Assembly (NCBI RefSeq): GCF_021530565.1
Contig: NZ_JAKGBI010000001.1
Coordinates: forward strand, 310,001 to 374,000
From: Pseudoalteromonas sp. SMS1
Lineage (GTDB): Bacteria > Pseudomonadota > Gammaproteobacteria > Enterobacterales > Alteromonadaceae
Reading direction: 5' to 3'
Length of the DNA stretch: 64,000 nucleotides
The translations under genes and the position numbers were made by a program. How positions within the stretch are numbered: position 1 is the first letter of the stretch; each line of letters begins with the position of its first letter. The notes under the pieces were generated by a model. The model worked only from the letters and a program-made list of their open reading frames with translations, had not been told where the DNA came from and did no database searches. Of the stretch, positions 63,300-64,000 are shown in pieces.

Positions 63300-64000
63300 A
63301 TGTTAAAACAAACAGCAATAGCATGCATGTTGTTGGCAAGCCTGAGTGCATGTAAACAAACAAGCCAACCTGTAACGCCGACGAGCGCTGTACAGTCACA
63401 TGAAGACTTTCGCACATACTCAGCAAAAACCTTCTTTGACACAACCAGCATTTCTGGCAGTGCGTTTAGTCCTGATGGCAAGAAAATACTTGTCAATTCT
63501 GATGAGTCTGGCATTTTTAACCTCTATGAGATAGACGTAAAAACGAGTGTTAAATCGCAATTAACGCAATCACCAGACTCGACTTACGCACTTCAGTATT
63601 TCCCCAATGACAACCGCTTACTGTTTACCCGTGACAACAATGGCAACGAACGATTTCATGTTTTTGTAAGACATGAAGATGGTAACGTGCAAGATCTCAC
63701 CCCCGGAAAAGACGTACGCGCCAGATTCATCGGATTCGCCAGTGGTGGCGAGGCATTTTATGTCTTAAGTAACAAGCGAGATCAAAAGTTTATGGACCTT
63801 TACCGCTTTGATGCGACAACCTATGAAAGTGCGCTGATTTACCAAAATGACAAAAACCTGAGCGTAGAACGGGTCAGCGACACTGACCGATATATCGCTT
63901 TAGTCAACGCACAAGGTAACAAAGACAGTGATTTATTTTTACTCGATCTAAAAACACCGGACGCCAAACCTGTCGAAGTCTCTAATGTGCCATATCAGGC
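63300..64000 (+). CDS. S9-family peptidase lipoprotein (3' end cut by window)
   Basis: The first 233 residues of a prolyl-oligopeptidase-like enzyme. ATG 63300 follows AAGGATAATT; the signal has lipobox LSAC. The visible part is the N-terminal beta-propeller: SGSAFSPDGKKILVNSDESG, LFTRDNNGNERFHVFV, DLTPGKDVRARFIGF and FMDLYRFDATT. The hydrolase domain with the catalytic Ser lies beyond base 64000. Expected role: cleavage of oligopeptides in the periplasm or at the cell surface. Confidence 0.88.
   Translation, partial: MLKQTAIACMLLASLSACKQTSQPVTPTSAVQSHEDFRTYSAKTFFDTTSISGSAFSPDGKKILVNSDESGIFNLYEIDVKTSVKSQLTQSPDSTYALQYFPNDNRLLFTRDNNGNERFHVFVRHEDGNVQDLTPGKDVRARFIGFASGGEAFYVLSNKRDQKFMDLYRFDATTYESALIYQNDKNLSVERVSDTDRYIALVNAQGNKDSDLFLLDLKTPDAKPVEVSNVPYQ

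Overview
The window looks like chromosomal DNA of a marine gammaproteobacterium of the Alteromonadales, most likely Pseudoalteromonas or a close relative. This is inferred, not searched. The grounds are the moderate-to-low G+C, three large TonB-dependent receptors, secreted vibriolysin-type (M4) and Vibrio-type (M28) peptidases with PPC domains, a RegBA/PrrBA-type redox two-component system, RlmF, and several hybrid sensor kinases. I found no rRNA, tRNA, CRISPR array, prophage or insertion sequence. Genes are densely packed on both strands with many hairpin terminators. Both ends cut genes: an aldehyde dehydrogenase on the left and an S9 peptidase on the right.

Layout: 1-6.6 kb carries the aldehyde dehydrogenase, a DASS dicarboxylate transporter, and two secreted PPC-domain peptidases (M28 and M4). 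7.2-12.8 kb has a TonB receptor, small membrane and zinc-ribbon proteins, a RegB/RegA-like pair and an NTF2-like protein. 12.9-17.8 kb has an orphan KAS III, PepD facing an M17 aminopeptidase across a shared terminator, and a mini-LETM1-like membrane protein. 18.3-22.5 kb has a TonB receptor followed by a TPR-sulfotransferase. 22.5-27.2 kb has an alpha/beta hydrolase, RlmF, a receiver-kinase protein, thymidine kinase and a periplasmic binding protein. 27.4-30.2 kb is an iron and oxidative-stress block: sodA with a helical-repeat gene, divergent from two complementary bacterioferritin subunits, then bfd, with Fur-like boxes.

30.2-37.5 kb has a hybrid kinase, a CDF metal exporter with an altered metal site, and an unusual trio: a membrane protein with a degenerate NERD domain and two paralogous WD40-like lipoproteins. 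38.2-39.7 kb is a His-rich AztD-like lipoprotein behind a near-perfect Zur box. 39.8-46.4 kb is a predicted trehalose regulon: trehalase, MFS transporter, LacI regulator and TonB receptor, with the identical 14-bp palindrome TGCAAACGTTTGCA in front of both transcription units. 46.6-53 kb has a small protein, a secreted Zn-phospholipase C-like enzyme, an amino-acid racemase, an outer-membrane barrel, threonine aldolase and a DUF2938 protein behind a SoxR/MerR-type 19-bp-spacer promoter. 53.1-57.7 kb has a hybrid kinase and a BLUF photoreceptor followed by a separate EAL-domain protein. 57.8-64 kb has a UPF0149-like protein, a Sel1-repeat lipoprotein, a dGTPase and the start of an S9 peptidase.

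Functional groupings supported by sequence: zinc limitation (Zur box plus AztD-like protein), iron storage and release (Bfr pair, Bfd, Fur boxes), trehalose uptake and hydrolysis (operators in common), and light/c-di-GMP signalling (BLUF plus EAL). No classical defence island is visible. The best candidate for something undescribed is the NERD-like/WD40-lipoprotein trio at 34.1-37.5 kb, followed by the short ORF with a 17-bp inverted repeat at 17.8-17.9 kb and the mini-LETM1-like protein beside it.
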